Source: an uncultured Granulosicoccus sp.
Lineage (GTDB): Bacteria; Pseudomonadota; Gammaproteobacteria; Granulosicoccales; Granulosicoccaceae
DNA: 64,000 nt
Direction: 5' to 3'
NCBI GenBank assembly: GCA_947499955.1
Contig: CANMQI010000006.1
Coordinates: forward strand, 62,001 to 126,000
A program made the position numbers and the translations under genes. This document shows positions 53,775 through 63,181 of this stretch, piece by piece (the first letter of the stretch is position 1; every line of letters begins with the position of its first letter). The notes below the pieces were generated by a model, which saw only the letters and a list, made by a program, of their open reading frames with translations, was not told the origin of the DNA and ran no database searches.

Positions 53775-56354
53775 ATGCCGAACGCCATCCAGAGCTTTCC
53801 AGAAGTCAAGCTGCACAACGAAATCAAGGCTGCCGACGGTTCGGTGCTCCCGAGCTGGAAAGCCATCACCAGCGTCATGGACCGGCTCGACACGGACCAG
53901 GTGGAACGGCGCCAGACCGACATCGCCCGGCAGCTCCGTGCCAACGGTATCGCCTACAGCCCCTTGTCGGAAACAGACGCCGCCCCGCGCCCCTGGAATC
54001 TGGACCTGTATCCCATGGTCATCGAACCTGCGGACTGGGCGGCCCTGAGTGCCGGACTGGAACAGAGAGCCCGACTCAAGCAGGCTATCCTGAGTGATAT
54101 CTACGGTAGTCAGAACCTGCTCAAGAAGGGTCTGATTCCCCCTGCCATGGTCTTTGCCCACAAGGGCTACCTGAGAGATGCCGTTCATTGCGATGATTCG
54201 CAGTCGCTGCCGTTGTTCAGTGCCGATGTCTCGCGCTCACCTTCCGGACGCTGGTACGTCGTCGACGATATCTGCCAGTTCCCCGAAGGCATCGGCTACG
54301 CACTGGAAAATCGCCTGGTACTCTCACGCACTCTCCCGCGACTGTTCCGCAACTCGCGGGTGTTACGCATTGCCGAATATTTCAAGCACCTGCAAAGCTA
54401 CATCGGCCACATGTCCGAATATGACGGTCGCTGTGTGATGCTGGCTCCGGGCCCGACTCATCCGCACTACTTTGAATACGCCTATCTGTCCAAGTATCTC
54501 GGCTATACGCTGGTACAGGTAGGCGACCTGACAATCCGGGATAATCGGGCCTATATAAAGACAGTCTCCGGACTGCAGCGCGTAGCGGTCATCTTTCGCT
54601 TCATCAACGACACCGAACTGGACCCTCTGGCTATCGGGCAGGCTGGCGTCAAGGGCATCACGGGTCTGTTTCAGGCGGTACGTGCCGGTGGCGTGAAAGT
54701 GATCAACCCACTGGGCTCCGGCGTCATGGAGAACGCAGCCCTCAACAGCTGCATGACCCGACTGTGCCGCGAACTGCTCGGCGAGGATCTGGCACTGCCC
54801 GGACCTCCCACCTACTGGCTTGGCGATGACAAGCAGCGCAACCATGTGCTGGGCAAACTGGACAAGTTGCTGTTCCGGAACATCGACTCACTTGGCCAGT
54901 TGCACGACCCGAGATTGATGAACGCTGCCGAGCTGGACCGATTGCACATGAACATTCGGCGCACGCCACAGCGTTTCGTGGCTCAGGAAAGAATCGATCG
55001 TTCCTGTGCCCCCGGATTTCGTGGCACCGAAAGAGTGCAGAGACAGGTCACTGTCAGACTCTTCATGGTGCGCCATGACGATGGCCAATCCTTTCGTTTT
55101 CAGACCATGCCCGGCGGACTGTGCCTGCTTGATACCGTGGCCGACGGACGTCGCCCCGCATTCAATTCACTGATCGGCAGCAAGGACACCTGGGTCATTG
55201 CCGAAGGGCCGGTCAAACCCGTGACGCTGCTGGGCAAGCGTTCACTGGAAAACCAGTACGTCCTCAATGGCGAATTACCCAGCCGAGTGGCCGAGAATCT
55301 GTTCTGGATGGGCCGCAACGCCGCCCGCTGCGAAAATTCCGCTCGCCTGCTGCGGGCCGTGTTCCAGGTGTTGCAGAATGATGATGTCGAGAGCGCTGCG
55401 GTCAGCCCTGTCCTGAGCGCTATCCTGCGGGCGACCACACAGGCAACCGGCACACTGCCCGGATTCGTCGGACGAGGCGGTGTGCGCAAACTGGAGAAAC
55501 CGGAAAAGGAACTGCTTTCCCTGCTGCATGATCCGGACCGTGTCGGCACGCTTCCCTGGGCACTGAACGCGTTGCAGAACAGCGCATCGGCAGTACGTGA
55601 TCGTGTATCCGACGAATTGCTGCAGATACTCAACCGTCTGGAAGATCGGCGCACCAGACTCGTGCAGAACGTCAACACCGCACTGTTTACCGAAGATTCC
55701 GGTGCTCTTGAACAGATAAGCGATCAACTCGACGACATTCTGATGCTCCTCTCGGCATTCTCCGGTCTCACCCATGAAAACTTCACGCATGGGGATGGCT
55801 GGAGATTCATGATGCTCGGGCGGCGTCTGGATCGGGTTGCACACTATTCGGTCATCATCGATACCATGTTGAGTCAGGAGCGTGACGACACCCTGCTGCT
55901 GGAAACCCTGCTCAAGCTGTTTGACAGCACCATGACCTATCGAAGTCGCTATCGCAGTCAGATGGATGCCAGCCTGGTGCTGCAACTGTTGATGCTCGAT
56001 GAGTACAACCCCCGGTCTCTGGCTTTCCAGCTGAACGAGATCGAGAAGACCATCAGGCGGCTACCGGGCCGGCGCAATCTTTCACAGGCAGATGATCTGT
56101 CGCGCCTGGTCATCGCCGGCCTCAGCCGCATCCAGTTGGCCGACACCGAGGCTCTGATCAATGCAGCGCGCGGGTCACGCCAGAATCTGGGCAAGTTCCT
56201 GAGCGTTCTGTCGAAACTGCCCTATGAAATGGCAGATGTACTCAGCGCTACATATTTTGCACACGTGGAGAGCAGCCAGCAGCTCTCTGATGTATCGGCA
56301 AACAGGAGTTCCGCCAGAAACAGCGAACTGACCACTGGTGGGGAATCATCATGA
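53775..56354 (+). CDS. Circularly permuted ATP-grasp domain fused to alpha-E domain
   Basis: An 859-residue two-domain protein. Residues 1 to about 490 match the circularly permuted ATP-grasp family (DUF404/DUF407), predicted peptide amidoligases. Residues about 500-850 are an alpha-E (DUF403) helical domain, starting LPSRVAENLFWMGRNAARCE. Against the stand-alone copy at 57256, likely ATP/metal positions differ: YVVDDICQFPEGIGYALENR here versus YVLEDNLRVPSGVSYMIENR there, and KLLFRNIDSLGQ here versus LVVKPANESGGYG there. The ligase may be inactive or have different chemistry. First gene of a five-gene operon; its stop overlaps the next ATG (ATGA). Confidence 0.87.
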   Translation: MPNAIQSFPEVKLHNEIKAADGSVLPSWKAITSVMDRLDTDQVERRQTDIARQLRANGIAYSPLSETDAAPRPWNLDLYPMVIEPADWAALSAGLEQRARLKQAILSDIYGSQNLLKKGLIPPAMVFAHKGYLRDAVHCDDSQSLPLFSADVSRSPSGRWYVVDDICQFPEGIGYALENRLVLSRTLPRLFRNSRVLRIAEYFKHLQSYIGHMSEYDGRCVMLAPGPTHPHYFEYAYLSKYLGYTLVQVGDLTIRDNRAYIKTVSGLQRVAVIFRFINDTELDPLAIGQAGVKGITGLFQAVRAGGVKVINPLGSGVMENAALNSCMTRLCRELLGEDLALPGPPTYWLGDDKQRNHVLGKLDKLLFRNIDSLGQLHDPRLMNAAELDRLHMNIRRTPQRFVAQERIDRSCAPGFRGTERVQRQVTVRLFMVRHDDGQSFRFQTMPGGLCLLDTVADGRRPAFNSLIGSKDTWVIAEGPVKPVTLLGKRSLENQYVLNGELPSRVAENLFWMGRNAARCENSARLLRAVFQVLQNDDVESAAVSPVLSAILRATTQATGTLPGFVGRGGVRKLEKPEKELLSLLHDPDRVGTLPWALNALQNSASAVRDRVSDELLQILNRLEDRRTRLVQNVNTALFTEDSGALEQISDQLDDILMLLSAFSGLTHENFTHGDGWRFMMLGRRLDRVAHYSVIIDTMLSQERDDTLLLETLLKLFDSTMTYRSRYRSQMDASLVLQLLMLDEYNPRSLAFQLNEIEKTIRRLPGRRNLSQADDLSRLVIAGLSRIQLADTEALINAARGSRQNLGKFLSVLSKLPYEMADVLSATYFAHVESSQQLSDVSANRSSARNSELTTGGESS

Positions 56355-57250
56355 AACTGCAAGTCAGACACCGTACACATTACGAATATACCCAGCTGGC
56401 GAGTCTCTCGCACAACCATGTCTGCCTGCAGCCTCGCAGCACTGCCTCACAACAGTGCCTCGAGACACGCATAGACGTCAGCCCCGAACCGGGTAATATC
56501 CAGTTCGATACCGATGTATTCGGCAATTCGACCGCGCGATTCAATCTGAGTCATCGGCACAAATCATGTGACATCGTGGTGACATCCTTGATTCAGACAC
56601 GAGATGTTCTACCGCCGCTCCCCCCATCACGCAGTGTCAGCGACAACCTGCAACTACTGCGATCGAGCAGCACTCCGGATGCCCTGATGGCTCACGATTG
56701 CCTGCTGCCTTCGCCCTTCATACCGGCCAGCGATACGCTGGAGGAATTCATCAAGGAACTGCCACTGGGCAATCAGGAAGTGATCGAGTATGCCCGGAAC
56801 ATGATGGAGCATATCTTCACAACCTTCGATTACACCTCTGGCTTTTCCAATCTGGTCACGCCATTGAGCGAGATACATGCAGCTCGCAAAGGTGTCTGCC
56901 AGGATTTTGCACACCTGGCTATCGGCGCGCTTCGCCGGCAGGGAATCCCGGCTCGCTATGTCAGCGGCTACCTGGAAACACTGCCGCCGCCAGGCCAGAA
57001 AAAATTACAGGGAGCCGACGCATCGCATGCCTGGTATGCGATATTCGATGCGCAGCATGGCTGGATAGACTTCGACCCAACCAATAACAAGCGACCCGAT
57101 AACCAGTACATAACAACAGCCTGGGGTCGTGATTATGGGGATGTTACGCCAGTCAAGGGAATGGTATATGGTGGAGGCACCCATTCGTTGACAGTGGAAG
57201 TCGATGTTCTGAGAATGGAAGACAGAGTTTTAACCTTAACGGAGACCTGA
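56351..57250 (+). CDS. Transglutaminase-like cysteine protease-fold protein
   Basis: A 299-residue cytoplasmic protein with the bacterial transglutaminase N-terminal region (QVRHRTHYEYTQLASLSHNH) and a transglutaminase-like catalytic core. The triad is intact: Cys near residue 182 (KGVCQDFAHLAIGALRRQG), His near 225 (ASHAWYAIFD) and Asp near 240 (WIDFDPTNN). In this type of operon the enzyme is predicted to cleave or transfer the peptide bond made by the ATP-grasp ligase. ATG overlaps the previous stop by 4 nt; the next gene starts 5 nt after its stop. Confidence 0.9.
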   Translation: MKLQVRHRTHYEYTQLASLSHNHVCLQPRSTASQQCLETRIDVSPEPGNIQFDTDVFGNSTARFNLSHRHKSCDIVVTSLIQTRDVLPPLPPSRSVSDNLQLLRSSSTPDALMAHDCLLPSPFIPASDTLEEFIKELPLGNQEVIEYARNMMEHIFTTFDYTSGFSNLVTPLSEIHAARKGVCQDFAHLAIGALRRQGIPARYVSGYLETLPPPGQKKLQGADASHAWYAIFDAQHGWIDFDPTNNKRPDNQYITTAWGRDYGDVTPVKGMVYGGGTHSLTVEVDVLRMEDRVLTLTET

Positions 57251-57255
57251 AACCA

Positions 57256-58740
57256 ATGCCTGATCGCTGGAAGCACTATGAAAGTCCGGGTTTTGATGAA
57301 TTGATCGGTGATGAGGGAACTCCTCGACCTGCCGCAGAGCAACTGATCAACTGGCTCAACGAGCTCAGCGATGCAGACCTCTCTCACCGACAACGCGCCG
57401 CTCAACTAGCCATCGAACAGATGGGAATCACCTTTACCGTCTATTCGGACAAGGGCAATATCGATCGGGAGTGGCCGCTCGATATCGTACCCCGGGTCAT
57501 CGATGCACTGGAATGGAGCACGATAGAGGCAGGCTTGCAACAACGACTGCGTGCGCTCAATCTTTTCATCAACGATCTCTACAACGATCAGGCCATACTC
57601 AAGGACAACATTGTTCCTCGCGAGCTGATCGAATCCTCCAGCAACTTCCGTCCGGAATGTCTGGGCATGACGCCGGCACACGGCGTCTGGGCACACATCT
57701 GCGGTAGTGACCTGGTGCGCGGCGAAGACGGCACCATCTATGTTCTGGAAGATAACCTGCGCGTGCCTTCCGGCGTGTCCTACATGATCGAGAATCGTGA
57801 GGTCATGAAACGCGCCATGCCGGAAGTGTTCCGCCAGTGTCACATCCTTCCGGTGGACAACTACACCGATAATCTGCAGTACATGCTCTCGTCATTGAGC
57901 GAAGAGGAAGAGCCTTGCCTGGTCGTACTGACACCGGGCGTATTCAATTCAGCCTACTTCGAACATACCTTCCTGGCTCAGGAAATCGGTGCCGAGCTGG
58001 TCGAAGGTCGCGACCTTGTCGTGCTCGATGACGGCTATGTCTACATGCGAATCGTCGGCGGCCTGAAACGCGTCGACGTCATCTATCGCCGGGTCGATGA
58101 TGCGTTCATCGATCCGGACTGTTTCAATCCGGATTCCACTCTGGGCGTCAGTGGCCTGATGAAGGCCTGGCTGTCGGGCAAGGTTGCCATTGCCAACGCG
58201 CCGGGTGCCGGTGTGGCAGATGACAAGGTCATCTACTCCTACGTCCCTGACATCATTCGCTACTACCTGAACGAGGAGCCGCTGATCGAGAACGTGCCGA
58301 CCTATCGCTGCGAGAACGACGAGGAGCGACAGTATGTGCTCGACAATCTTGCCACGCTGGTGGTCAAGCCAGCCAACGAGTCGGGTGGATACGGCATGCT
58401 CATCGGACCCCAGAGTACGCCGGAAGAGCAGGCCGAGATGGCCGAGAACATTCGCTCCAACCCGCGCAACTACATCGGCCAGCCGACCCTGACCCTGTCA
58501 ACCGCGCCGACCATCTGCGAAGGGCAGTTCCGGGCTCGCCATCTGGACCTGCGTCCCTTCGTCCTGCAAGGCAGGAATCTCACGGTGACCACCGGTGGCC
58601 TGACCCGTGTGGCGATGGTCGAAGGCTCCCTCGTTGTCAACTCGTCACAAGGCGGCGGCAGCAAGGATACCTGGGTCGTCAAAAGCAACACATCAAGCCC
58701 GTCCCCACAAACCAGCCAGCGACAAACGCAGGAGCAATAA
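57256..58740 (+). CDS. Circularly permuted ATP-grasp type 2 protein
   Basis: A 494-residue stand-alone ATP-grasp protein (DUF404/DUF407). It keeps what look like full catalytic motifs: GTIYVLEDNLRVPSGVSYMI near residue 160, HTFLAQEIGAELVEGRDLVV, KVAIANAPGAGVADDKVIYS and LVVKPANESGGYGMLIGPQS near residue 375. A C-terminal LTLSTAPTICEGQFRARHLD, DLRPFVLQ and STQGG-like SSQGGGSKDTWV complete the fold. Predicted to ligate an amino acid or peptide through an acyl-phosphate. ATG 57256 follows the transglutaminase stop by 5 nt; the alpha-E gene follows after 3 nt. Confidence 0.92.
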   Translation: MPDRWKHYESPGFDELIGDEGTPRPAAEQLINWLNELSDADLSHRQRAAQLAIEQMGITFTVYSDKGNIDREWPLDIVPRVIDALEWSTIEAGLQQRLRALNLFINDLYNDQAILKDNIVPRELIESSSNFRPECLGMTPAHGVWAHICGSDLVRGEDGTIYVLEDNLRVPSGVSYMIENREVMKRAMPEVFRQCHILPVDNYTDNLQYMLSSLSEEEEPCLVVLTPGVFNSAYFEHTFLAQEIGAELVEGRDLVVLDDGYVYMRIVGGLKRVDVIYRRVDDAFIDPDCFNPDSTLGVSGLMKAWLSGKVAIANAPGAGVADDKVIYSYVPDIIRYYLNEEPLIENVPTYRCENDEERQYVLDNLATLVVKPANESGGYGMLIGPQSTPEEQAEMAENIRSNPRNYIGQPTLTLSTAPTICEGQFRARHLDLRPFVLQGRNLTVTTGGLTRVAMVEGSLVVNSSQGGGSKDTWVVKSNTSSPSPQTSQRQTQEQ

Positions 58741-58743
58741 GCC

Positions 58744-59751
58744 ATGCTTGCAAGAGTTGCCGAAAACATATACTGGTTGAGTCGTTACCTCGAGCGCGCC
58801 GAGAATACCGTTCGACTCATCCATGTTCACAGCAATCTGCTGATGGACCTGCCAGGCCTGGATGATCATCAGAGCTGGATCCCGCTGATCTCCATCAACG
58901 GCCTCGACGAAGAGTTCGCCGAGATTCATGTCAGCGCGAGCGAAACCTCGGTCAATCACTTCCTGCTTGCCGACAAGGACAATCCCGGTTCACTGGTCAA
59001 CGACTTCAGTGCCATTCAGGCGAACCTGCGAAGTTGTCGCGATATCGTGCCCAAGACCAGTTACGAGTCCATCAACAGCCTGTGCCGGCTGGTCAGTCGT
59101 GAAGTGGAAAGCGTGTATGCACAGCCGTCCCATCGTCTGGTTTTTCTGCGGGATGTCGAAGATCGTCTGCAGTCCATCTCAGGCAGTCTCAACAGCAACA
59201 TGAGCCATGACCTGGGCTACCGCATCATGCGCATGGGCTGTTATCTGGAAAGAGCAGACATGACTTCCCGCGTCATCGATGTGCAATCCACCCGGCTGTC
59301 TGCAACTCAGTCCAGCAGCGAACTCATTGCCATCCAGAACCAGCGCTGGGTTGCCGTGCTGCGGACACTGGTGGCACATCAGATGTATCGTCAGCAGCTG
59401 CGTCGCCCGGTCAACGGACCGGACACACTGGCATTCCTGTTGTCCGACCCGAACCTGCCTCGCTCCTATGCCTTCTGTCTGGATCACCTGGACGATTCGT
59501 TTCGCAAGGTCGGCGGAAGCTCGGCTCCGCGCGATGCCATTGCCGCCCTGCGCAAGAAGCTCGAAGGAGCGGTCTACCCGGTTCTTGCCAACAACCCCGA
59601 TCAATTGCACGAGTTTCTGGACGACCTGCAGCTGGGCATGCTTGATGTCAGTGCCGCGCTATCTGCCAACTACTTCAAGTCTCAGGACACGGTAGCTGGA
59701 GAAGACTCGCCAGTTGATCGCGAATCCGCCGTATTGGAAACTTCTGTATGA
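58744..59751 (+). CDS. Alpha-E domain protein (DUF403)
   Basis: A 335-residue mostly helical protein beginning with the alpha-E signature LARVAENIYWLSRYLERAEN. It also has a conserved Glu/Arg-rich core (YRIMRMGCYLERADMTSRVI) and a C-terminal helix region. Alpha-E proteins always accompany permuted ATP-grasp ligases and are thought to be their partner or scaffold; no catalytic role is established. It is the unfused counterpart of the C-terminal half of the 53775 protein. The stop overlaps the next ATG by 4 nt. Confidence 0.9.
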   Translation: MLARVAENIYWLSRYLERAENTVRLIHVHSNLLMDLPGLDDHQSWIPLISINGLDEEFAEIHVSASETSVNHFLLADKDNPGSLVNDFSAIQANLRSCRDIVPKTSYESINSLCRLVSREVESVYAQPSHRLVFLRDVEDRLQSISGSLNSNMSHDLGYRIMRMGCYLERADMTSRVIDVQSTRLSATQSSSELIAIQNQRWVAVLRTLVAHQMYRQQLRRPVNGPDTLAFLLSDPNLPRSYAFCLDHLDDSFRKVGGSSAPRDAIAALRKKLEGAVYPVLANNPDQLHEFLDDLQLGMLDVSAALSANYFKSQDTVAGEDSPVDRESAVLETSV

Positions 59752-62700
59752 GTATCAAAGTCGCGCTGGATCACACCACCGTCTACAGCTACGACAAACC
59801 GGTCACCCTTCATCCGCATATCATCCGACTGCGACCGGCGCCACATTGCCGTACCCCCATCCTGAGCTATAGCCTGTCGATAGAACCGGCAGAGCACTTC
59901 ATCAACTGGCAGCAGGACCCGTTCGGTAACTATCTGGCGAGGATCGTGTTCCCGGAGAAAAGTGATCGACTCTCCGTGCGGGTGGACCTGGTCGCCGAAC
60001 TCACCGTCATCAATCCCTTCGACTTCTTCGTCGAGGAATCCGCGGAAGCCTTCCCCTTCAAGTACAGCGACGTCAACAGGGACGAACTGGCGCCCTACCT
60101 GGCAACCACGCAGCCCTCACCCATTCTGCAGACCTGGCTGGAGAACAACAAGCCGGCAGCAGAGACCAAGATCATCGATGCGCTGGTGGCCATCAACCAG
60201 GCCGTGCACCGGGATGTTGCCTACCAGCTGCGCATGGAACCCGGTGTGCAGAGCAGTCAGGAAACGCTGCAACTGGCCATGGGCTCCTGTCGTGACAGTG
60301 GCTGGCTGCTGGTGGAGATCATGCGCCATTATGGCATTGCTGCCCGGTTCGTATCCGGCTACCTCGTGCAATTGACGCCGGACGTCAAGTCCATCGATGG
60401 TCCGTCAGGGGCCGAAGCCGATTTCACCGATCTGCACGCCTGGACGGAAGTGTATATACCGGGTGCTGGCTGGGTCGGACTGGATCCCACGTCAGGCCTG
60501 TTTGCCGGAGAAGGCCATATTCCGCTTGCCTGCACGCCTCAACCGGTCAGCGCTGCGCCCATCACGGGTGTTGCCAGCGAGATGGCCAGTGATTTCTACT
60601 TCCACAATCGGGTGACCCGGTTCGACGAGCGCCCCAGAGTCACCCTGCCCTACAGTGACCATGAATGGCAGCGCGTGCTGGATCTGGGCAAGATTGTCGA
60701 TCAGCGACTGGAACAGCAGGACGTGCGCCTGACCATGGGCGGCGAACCGACCTTCGTGTCAATCGACGACATGGAAAGTCCGGAATGGAACAATGCCGCT
60801 CTGGGCGAACACAAACTGGAGCGCGCAGGTGTCTTTCTCGAGAAGCTGCGTACTGCCTTCTCGCCCAACGGCATCATCGCCTATGCACAGGGCAAGTGGT
60901 ATCCGGGTGAACCCACCCCTCGCTGGGCCCTGATCAGTCACTGGCGTACCGATGGCAAGTTGATCTGGAAAGACCCCTCTCGCCTGACAACCCCCGGCAG
61001 CCATAGCTCCACTCGAGCGGATGCCAGCAACTTCATGCAGCAGTTGTGCAAGGAGCTCGGTGTTGCCGACGAACATGTTCGTGGCCTGTACGAAGATCCG
61101 CTGCATCACCTGCATCTGGAGGCCTTGCTGCCTGAAGGGGTAGAACTCGACTCTCTGGAACTCAAGGACAGCCGCTCACGCCGCCGTCTGGTCGAGCAAT
61201 TGTCACAGGGTATCGATGAACCGATCGGCTATATGCTGCCACTGGCCTACTCTCCGCCGCTCAACGATGCTACCGGGAACAACGGTCACTGGTTATCCGG
61301 CAGCTGGCCTCTTCGCCGCAAGAACGTCTTCCTGATTCCGGGTGATTCACCGGCAGGCCTGCGCCTGCCGCTGGCTTCTCTGCCGGACGATACCTCGGTG
61401 GACAGGGAGGCCAATGCCCTGCTCGAAGACAACTTCGACCCAACCATTGCACTGCCCGATCCGGATACAGGCATCGCCTTCGGCTCGCCGACTGCCGGCA
61501 AATCGGCAGAAGGGGCCAAGGAAGAACCGGTACCGTCCATCATTCGCACGACTCTGTGCGCCGAGGTTCGCGACGGTTCTCTCTATCTGTTTCTACCGCC
61601 CATGCAGAGCGCACGCGGCTGGGTGTTGCTGATGGGCTGCATCGAACGAGCCTGCGTGGCAGCAGACGTCTATCCGGTTATCGAAGGTTACGAGCCTCCG
61701 CGAGATGCACGCCTGCAGTCGTTTCGAATCACACCCGACCCGGGCGTCATCGAAGTCAATATTCACCCCTCGCGCAGCTTCAACGAGCTGGTTGAACGCA
61801 CCGAAACCATCTACGAAGCCGCACGGGAATCACGGTTAGGCGCCGAGAAGTTCATGGTCGATGGTCGCCATACCGGCACCGGCGGCGGTAACCATGTCAC
61901 CATGGGCGGCCACACGCCCGCCGACAGCCCTTTCCTGCGCCGACCAGACCTGCTGCGCAGCGTCATTACCTTCTGGCAGCATCATCCGAGCCTGTCTTAT
62001 CTGTTCTCGGGCATGTTCATCGGCCCCACTAGCCAGGCACCTCGAATAGACGAAGCCCGCTCCGAGTCTCTCTACGAGCTGGAAATGGCTCTGTCACGCC
62101 TGCCCGATGGGGACAGCAACCAGCCCTGGCTGGTCGATCGTCTGCTCAGAAACCTGTTGATCGATCTCACGGGCAATACGCACCGTACGGAAATCTGCAT
62201 CGACAAGCTCTACTCCCCCGATGGCCCTGCCGGTCGATTGGGTATCGTCGAGTTACGTGCCTTCGAGATGCCTCCGCATGCTCGCATGAGCATTGTTCAG
62301 GCCCTGCTGATCCGTTGCCTGATCAGCCGCTTCTGGGACAAGCCCTATCAGGGCAAGCTGATTCGCTGGGGCACCGAATTGCACGATCGCTTCATGCTGC
62401 CGCATTATCTGTGGCAGGACATCCGCGATGTCATCGATGACCTGAACAGAAACGGTCTGGGATTCGATGCCGAGTGGCTGGACGCTTTCTGGGAGTTTCG
62501 CTTTCCGGTCTATGGTGTCCGGCAAATCGGTGATATTTCGCTGGAACTGCGTGCGGCCATTGAACCGTGGCACGTACTGGGTGAAGAGGCCTCTGCCGGT
62601 GGCATGGCCCGCTATGTCGACTCCTCTCTCGAGCGACTGCAGTTGAAGGTGAGCGGCCTGAATGACAAGCGCTACAAGATAACGTGTAACGGCTGCGTCC

Positions 62701-63116
62701 TGCCCATGCGCAAGACCAGTGTCACCGGTGAGTATGTCGTCGGCGTGCGTTATCGCGCCTGGCAGCCTACCTTTGCGCTGCACCCCGACTTGCCGGTAGA
62801 CACCCCACTGGTATTCGATGTCATCGATACCTGGGCAAATCGCAGTCTGGGCGGCTGTTCCTACCATGTCGCAGATCCAGGTGGCCGAAACTATGAAGAT
62901 GTGCCGGTCAATGCCAATGTGGCAGAAGCTCGCCGATTGGCCAGGTTCGACGAAGACCATCACACCCCGGCACCTGCCGTGATCATGACCCCAGTCACAG
63001 GTGGTGCGACGCGATTCGTACCAACAGAGGCCAGTCAAGATGTCATGATCAAGGATGTACTCAGCGAGAACCACGAATACCCGTGCACAGCAGACATGAG
63101 ACAGCGAAGTCGCTGA
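59748..63116 (+). CDS. Transglutaminase-like domain fused to DUF2126
   Basis: A 1122-residue protein. Residues about 1-285 form a transglutaminase-like unit with the triad Cys near 180 (AMGSCRDSGWLLVEIMRHYG), His near 231 (FTDLHAWTEVYIP) and Asp near 246 (WVGLDPTSGLF). The remaining roughly 830 residues match the large DUF2126 region (for example DVRLTMGGEPTFVSIDDME and GTGGGNHVTMGGHTPADSPF), whose glycine- and histidine-rich motifs look enzymatic; its function is not known to me. This fusion is the usual last member of ATP-grasp/alpha-E operons. ATG 59748 overlaps the alpha-E gene. Confidence 0.92.
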   Translation: MSIKVALDHTTVYSYDKPVTLHPHIIRLRPAPHCRTPILSYSLSIEPAEHFINWQQDPFGNYLARIVFPEKSDRLSVRVDLVAELTVINPFDFFVEESAEAFPFKYSDVNRDELAPYLATTQPSPILQTWLENNKPAAETKIIDALVAINQAVHRDVAYQLRMEPGVQSSQETLQLAMGSCRDSGWLLVEIMRHYGIAARFVSGYLVQLTPDVKSIDGPSGAEADFTDLHAWTEVYIPGAGWVGLDPTSGLFAGEGHIPLACTPQPVSAAPITGVASEMASDFYFHNRVTRFDERPRVTLPYSDHEWQRVLDLGKIVDQRLEQQDVRLTMGGEPTFVSIDDMESPEWNNAALGEHKLERAGVFLEKLRTAFSPNGIIAYAQGKWYPGEPTPRWALISHWRTDGKLIWKDPSRLTTPGSHSSTRADASNFMQQLCKELGVADEHVRGLYEDPLHHLHLEALLPEGVELDSLELKDSRSRRRLVEQLSQGIDEPIGYMLPLAYSPPLNDATGNNGHWLSGSWPLRRKNVFLIPGDSPAGLRLPLASLPDDTSVDREANALLEDNFDPTIALPDPDTGIAFGSPTAGKSAEGAKEEPVPSIIRTTLCAEVRDGSLYLFLPPMQSARGWVLLMGCIERACVAADVYPVIEGYEPPRDARLQSFRITPDPGVIEVNIHPSRSFNELVERTETIYEAARESRLGAEKFMVDGRHTGTGGGNHVTMGGHTPADSPFLRRPDLLRSVITFWQHHPSLSYLFSGMFIGPTSQAPRIDEARSESLYELEMALSRLPDGDSNQPWLVDRLLRNLLIDLTGNTHRTEICIDKLYSPDGPAGRLGIVELRAFEMPPHARMSIVQALLIRCLISRFWDKPYQGKLIRWGTELHDRFMLPHYLWQDIRDVIDDLNRNGLGFDAEWLDAFWEFRFPVYGVRQIGDISLELRAAIEPWHVLGEEASAGGMARYVDSSLERLQLKVSGLNDKRYKITCNGCVLPMRKTSVTGEYVVGVRYRAWQPTFALHPDLPVDTPLVFDVIDTWANRSLGGCSYHVADPGGRNYEDVPVNANVAEARRLARFDEDHHTPAPAVIMTPVTGGATRFVPTEASQDVMIKDVLSENHEYPCTADMRQRSR

Positions 63117-63133
63117 CTGACAGCCCCGTAGTA

Positions 63134-63161
63134 GCCCGGCAGCGCATCAGCGCAGCCGGGC
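63134..63161. repeat. REP-like hairpin between DUF2126 gene and ureD
   Basis: GTAG (63131-63134) leads into a stem GCCCGGC-A-GCGC (63134-63145) that pairs with GCGC-A-GCCGGGC (63150-63161) around ATCA, with one A-A mismatch. A GTAG head plus imperfect palindrome is the usual build of REP elements; it may also end the ATP-grasp operon transcript. Confidence 0.5.
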
Positions 63162-63181
63162 ACGTAGCTTCCAAACGATTA

